NCBI RefSeq assembly: GCF_017877355.1 | Contig: NZ_JAGIPR010000002.1 | Location: forward strand, 558,001 to 622,000 | Source of the DNA: Chryseobacterium jejuense | GTDB lineage: Bacteria > Bacteroidota > Bacteroidia > Flavobacteriales > Weeksellaceae | Length of the DNA stretch: 64,000 nucleotides | Direction of reading: 5' to 3' | Shown: positions 61,074 through 64,000 of the stretch, piece by piece | Layout of the letters: each line of letters begins with the position of its first letter | Numbering within the stretch: the first letter of the stretch is position 1 | The notes under the pieces: model-generated | Databases searched by the model: none | What the model was told of the DNA's origin: nothing | Seen by the model: the letters and a program-made list of their open reading frames with translations, nothing else | Made by a program: the position numbers and the translations under genes

Positions 61074-63608
61074 ATGAGACACGACCAACGCGCAGAAAAA
61101 TTCAGGCAGATCGTGGAAAATAAATTCCAGATCTACAATTCATTATTTATGAGCCTGCCTTATGATAAAATGACTAATATTGGGATGCTGCTTCCTTTTC
61201 TTTATGAGGAAAGCAAAACCGGCTACGAAGGCGGCAAAACACCCGAAGAAATTGTTGAAGAATTCTTTAAAAACCATACCGATCTTCAGACTGAAGAACA
61301 GAAACTTGAACTGCTTTTTAAAATCATCCAGTATATAGAAAGACAGGTGGTTTTATTTGATAGTATCGAAGATGCAGCGTTTCCGAATCTGCATTCAGAA
61401 AGTGATGGCGGAACTGTTACCAATCTCTTTGAACGTTCCTTCCAGGATCATAAAATTGAAAAAGTACGGGAAAAGCTAAAGGATTTCAGTGTGAAGGTAG
61501 TGTTTACAGCTCACCCCACTCAGTTTTACCCAAGTTCAGTACAGAGAATTATCCAGGATCTCAGAGGAGCCATTACAAGTGATTCTGTTACCCAGATTGA
61601 TACCCTTTTACAGCAGTTAGGAAAAACCCCTTTTGTAAACAAAGAAAAACCAACTCCTATTGACGAGGCTTTGAGTATTATTTCCTACCTGAGATATGTG
61701 TATTACGATACAATCGGTGAGTTATTTACCAAGATTAAAAAAACTTTTGGAAATGGAAATTTTCATCTGCATGAAGATATTATCCAGCTTGGCTTCTGGC
61801 CGGGAGGAGATCGTGACGGAAACCCCTTTGTAACAGCAGATGTTACCAAAAGAGTAGCAGAGGAGCTTCGTTCAGCCATTCTGAAATCTTATTACAGTCA
61901 CTTGAAATTCATCAGAAGAAGGTTAAGCTTCAGAGGAGTTTCAGAAGTACTGACAGCGTTGAGTGAGGAATTGTATGCTGCTATTTTTGACGGTAAAACC
62001 ATCACAGCCGAAGATATTTTAAAGAAAACCGACGAGGCTGAAAAAATATTAGTGAATGAGCATAATGCACTGTTTTTAGATCTTTTGGTTAATTTCAGGG
62101 ATCGTGTGAAGATTTTCGGAACTCATTTTGCGACATTGGATATCCGCCAGGACAGCAGAATTCACCAGAAAGTAATTGATGAGGTTTTTGCAAAAGTTTA
62201 TGGAAGTGAAGAAGCGGATTACGAACAGAAATTCAATAAGCTGATTAAGGTTTCAGGCCCTGTAAATGCAAATGATTTTGAAGACATTGTAAAAGATACA
62301 TTGTTAACAGTGTCTCAGGTCTCTGAAATTCAGAATTTAAATGGGTTGAGAGGAATGAACCGCTATATCATCTCCAATTCCGATGCGGTGAAAGATGTAA
62401 TGAACGTTTATGCTTTCTTTAAGATCTGTGGATATCAGGATGAAGACATCAATATGGATATTGTACCGCTTTTTGAAACCATGGAAGGGCTTGATAATGC
62501 AGAACATGTGATGAATGAGCTGTATCAGAATCCTGTTTATAAAAAACATCTTGAAAGAAGAGGAAACCAACAAACTATTATGTTGGGCTTCTCTGATGGA
62601 ACTAAGGATGGTGGTTATTTAAAAGCCAACTGGGAAATTTATAAGGCTAAAGAAGTGCTGACAAAACTTTCAGAACAAAATAATATCAAAGTTGTGTTTT
62701 TCGATGGTAGAGGCGGACCTCCTGCAAGAGGTGGTGGCAAAACCCACGATTTTTATGCTTCCCAGGGAAAAACGATTGCCAATAATAAAATTGAGCTTAC
62801 CATTCAGGGACAAACAATTACAAGTATCTTTGGAAATAAAGAACAGGCAAAATACAATTTTGAACAGCTTTTGACAGCCGGAGTAGAAAATGATGTATTT
62901 AAAAATGCTAAAAAAGACCTTACAGATAAAGAAAGAGCTTTAATTATTGAACTGGCAAATATCAGTTATCAGAAATATTCAGATTTGAAGGCGCATCCAA
63001 TGTTTGTTCCTTATTTACAGGAAATGAGTACCCTGGAATATTATGGTAAAACCAATATCGGAAGCCGTCCATCCAAAAGAGGAAACGGAAATGAACTGAA
63101 GTTTGAAGACTTAAGAGCCATCCCGTTTGTAGGGTCATGGTCGCAATTGAAGCAGAACGTTCCTGGATTTTTTGGGTTTGGCTACGCAATGCAGCAGATG
63201 AAGGAGCAGGGTAGATTTGAAGAAGTAAGAGAATTGTATAAAGGATCAGACTTCTTTAAAACCTTAGTGCTGAACTCCATGATGAGTATGAACAAGTCTT
63301 ATTTCCCATTGACTTACTACATTAAAAAGAATCCTAAGTTTGGAGCCTTCTGGAATATTCTTTTCAGTGAATATGAACTTTCAAGAGATATCATGCTGGA
63401 GCTTACCGGGTTCAAAATGCTTCAGGAAGAAGACCCGTTATCCAGAAAATCTGTAAAAATCCGTGAAAAAATTGTTCTCCCATTGCTAAGTATTCAGCAA
63501 TATGCACTGATGAAAATTCAGAAAGGAGAGGGAAATAAAGAAGCCTATGAAAAATTAGTGACAAGATCATTATTCGGAAATATTAATGCGAGCAGGAATT
63601 CAGCTTAA
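61074..63608 (+). CDS. ppc: Phosphoenolpyruvate carboxylase
   Basis: The 844-residue enzyme adds bicarbonate to PEP to give oxaloacetate, refilling the citric acid cycle. I start at the ATG at 61074 (MRHDQRAEKFRQIVENK); the 45 codons upstream look non-coding. Catalytic His147 is in VVFTAHPTQFYPSS, the PEP loop is LGFWPGGDRDGNPFVTADV near 240, and the catalytic Gly-rich loop is FFDGRGGPPARGGGKTHDF near 540. The C-terminus has MMSMNKSYFPL and ends SRNSA rather than the usual NTG. It is convergent with a secreted protease gene and shares a terminator. Confidence 0.94.
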   Translation: MRHDQRAEKFRQIVENKFQIYNSLFMSLPYDKMTNIGMLLPFLYEESKTGYEGGKTPEEIVEEFFKNHTDLQTEEQKLELLFKIIQYIERQVVLFDSIEDAAFPNLHSESDGGTVTNLFERSFQDHKIEKVREKLKDFSVKVVFTAHPTQFYPSSVQRIIQDLRGAITSDSVTQIDTLLQQLGKTPFVNKEKPTPIDEALSIISYLRYVYYDTIGELFTKIKKTFGNGNFHLHEDIIQLGFWPGGDRDGNPFVTADVTKRVAEELRSAILKSYYSHLKFIRRRLSFRGVSEVLTALSEELYAAIFDGKTITAEDILKKTDEAEKILVNEHNALFLDLLVNFRDRVKIFGTHFATLDIRQDSRIHQKVIDEVFAKVYGSEEADYEQKFNKLIKVSGPVNANDFEDIVKDTLLTVSQVSEIQNLNGLRGMNRYIISNSDAVKDVMNVYAFFKICGYQDEDINMDIVPLFETMEGLDNAEHVMNELYQNPVYKKHLERRGNQQTIMLGFSDGTKDGGYLKANWEIYKAKEVLTKLSEQNNIKVVFFDGRGGPPARGGGKTHDFYASQGKTIANNKIELTIQGQTITSIFGNKEQAKYNFEQLLTAGVENDVFKNAKKDLTDKERALIIELANISYQKYSDLKAHPMFVPYLQEMSTLEYYGKTNIGSRPSKRGNGNELKFEDLRAIPFVGSWSQLKQNVPGFFGFGYAMQQMKEQGRFEEVRELYKGSDFFKTLVLNSMMSMNKSYFPLTYYIKKNPKFGAFWNILFSEYELSRDIMLELTGFKMLQEEDPLSRKSVKIREKIVLPLLSIQQYALMKIQKGEGNKEAYEKLVTRSLFGNINASRNSA

Positions 63609-63636
63609 AAGAAATAAACTCATAGATAACTTGAAT

Positions 63637-63672
63637 AAAAAGTGGCAGCCTCATTTGAGGCTGCCACTTTTT
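63637..63672. terminator. Bidirectional terminator between ppc and the protease gene
   Basis: A perfect 16-bp stem (63637-63652 with 63657-63672, core AGTGGCAGCCTC/GAGGCTGCCACT) around ATTT, with A's before and T's after. It is the longest perfect hairpin in the window. Confidence 0.93.
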
Positions 63673-64000
63673 ATTCTTTAATGAACTTTTCATAGTAAAC
63701 TTTATCTTTTGAGAGGATTTTGAGGTAATATACTCCTTTTGCAAAATCATCAATCTTTACAGATTTTTGATGGTCTACTTTTCTTATCAGCCTTCCCAGA
63801 TTATCGTAAATTTCCAGTGAGTTGATCTCGTTTTCTGAAGCAATATTCAGGATATTTTTAACAGGGTTAGGAAACAGAGCAAATTTTTCTTTTTTAACAA
63901 CTTCAGACGTATTTAATACACTGTTATATAGGCTTCCGAAATTAAGAATACCATATCCCATCTGATCTGTATGGTTAGGATATAATGAAGCTGTTTGTCT
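63671..64000 (-). CDS. C-terminal end of a T9SS-sorted, probably subtilisin-like protease (runs off the window)
   Basis: The open frame continues to base 64000 without a stop, so only the last 109 codons are present. The first visible residues RQTASLYPNHTDQMGYGILN match the end of subtilisin-like catalytic domains, where D..GYG.LN is common. The rest is a type IX secretion sorting domain: ALFPNPVKNILNI, LEIYDNLGRLIRKV, FAKGVYYLKI and the closing YYEKFIKE. So the product is exported through the outer membrane by T9SS. The protease label rests on a short match. Confidence 0.72.
   Translation of the reverse strand, partial: RQTASLYPNHTDQMGYGILNFGSLYNSVLNTSEVVKKEKFALFPNPVKNILNIASENEINSLEIYDNLGRLIRKVDHQKSVKIDDFAKGVYYLKILSKDKVYYEKFIKE

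Overview
The window is a chromosomal segment of a Bacteroidota bacterium of class Flavobacteriia, most like Chryseobacterium or a close Weeksellaceae relative. The evidence is an AT-rich genome, SusC/SusD and other TonB receptors, a type IX secretion tail, lipobox signal peptides, almost no Shine-Dalgarno signal, and many copies of the Bacteroidota -7 promoter element TAnnTTTG. The genus is inferred from protein style and intergenic repeats, not from a database search. I see no rRNA, tRNA, CRISPR array, insertion sequence or prophage.

Layout. 1-8 kb: end of a secreted-protein gene, pheA, a thioesterase, dnaA, then a tight five-gene run (tyrosine phosphatase, NTF2-like protein, RsmI-like methylase, two membrane-associated unknowns), a DUF4349 lipoprotein and an Mpo1-like protein. 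8-13 kb: an AraC regulator followed by a TolC/EmrA/EmrB-type tripartite exporter. 13.5-17.5 kb: siderophore-type TonB receptor, siderophore-interacting ferric reductase and a methyltransferase. 17.7-19.8 kb: metG. 20-28 kb: starch locus susC-susD-susE and a GH97 alpha-glucosidase. 28-32.3 kb: a RiPP cassette with a 72-aa precursor, an FxsB-like radical SAM/SPASM maturase, two paralogous HxD...H proteins and a secreted aspartyl protease. 32.6-37.8 kb: a fatty acid hydroxylase, then the second half of starch use (GH13 amylase, NTF2-like protein, SLC45-type sugar transporter). 38-40 kb: an acidic unknown protein, a pirin and an FMN reductase. 40.3-46.7 kb: purine genes purM, purN, purH, purD and guaA. 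46.8-55 kb: an unknown secreted protein, a GNAT-nitrilase fusion, a Cys-rich bacteriocin-like peptide, a UbiB kinase, a DEAD helicase, a GDSL hydrolase and a lipocalin-like lipoprotein. 55.6-64 kb: YqhD-type alcohol dehydrogenase, HxlR regulator, dihydrolipoamide dehydrogenase, peptide deformylase, Crp/Fnr regulator, PEP carboxylase and the end of a T9SS-sorted protease.

How it fits together. Starch is bound and imported by SusCDE, cut by the GH13 and GH97 enzymes, and maltose or glucose is taken up by the SLC45-type carrier; the RiPP cassette sits between the two halves. The purine genes give a near-contiguous late IMP and GMP route and are separated by arrays of an 8-bp degenerate repeat.

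Most worth a second look: the RiPP cassette at 27.9-32.3 kb; a candidate small RNA at about 40.04-40.17 kb with a complete promoter and terminator; 7-bp and 8-bp intergenic repeat arrays; four genes whose promoter element lies 4-5 nt before the start codon, suggesting leaderless mRNAs; and a divergent HxlR/lpd control region with an 11-bp inverted repeat.
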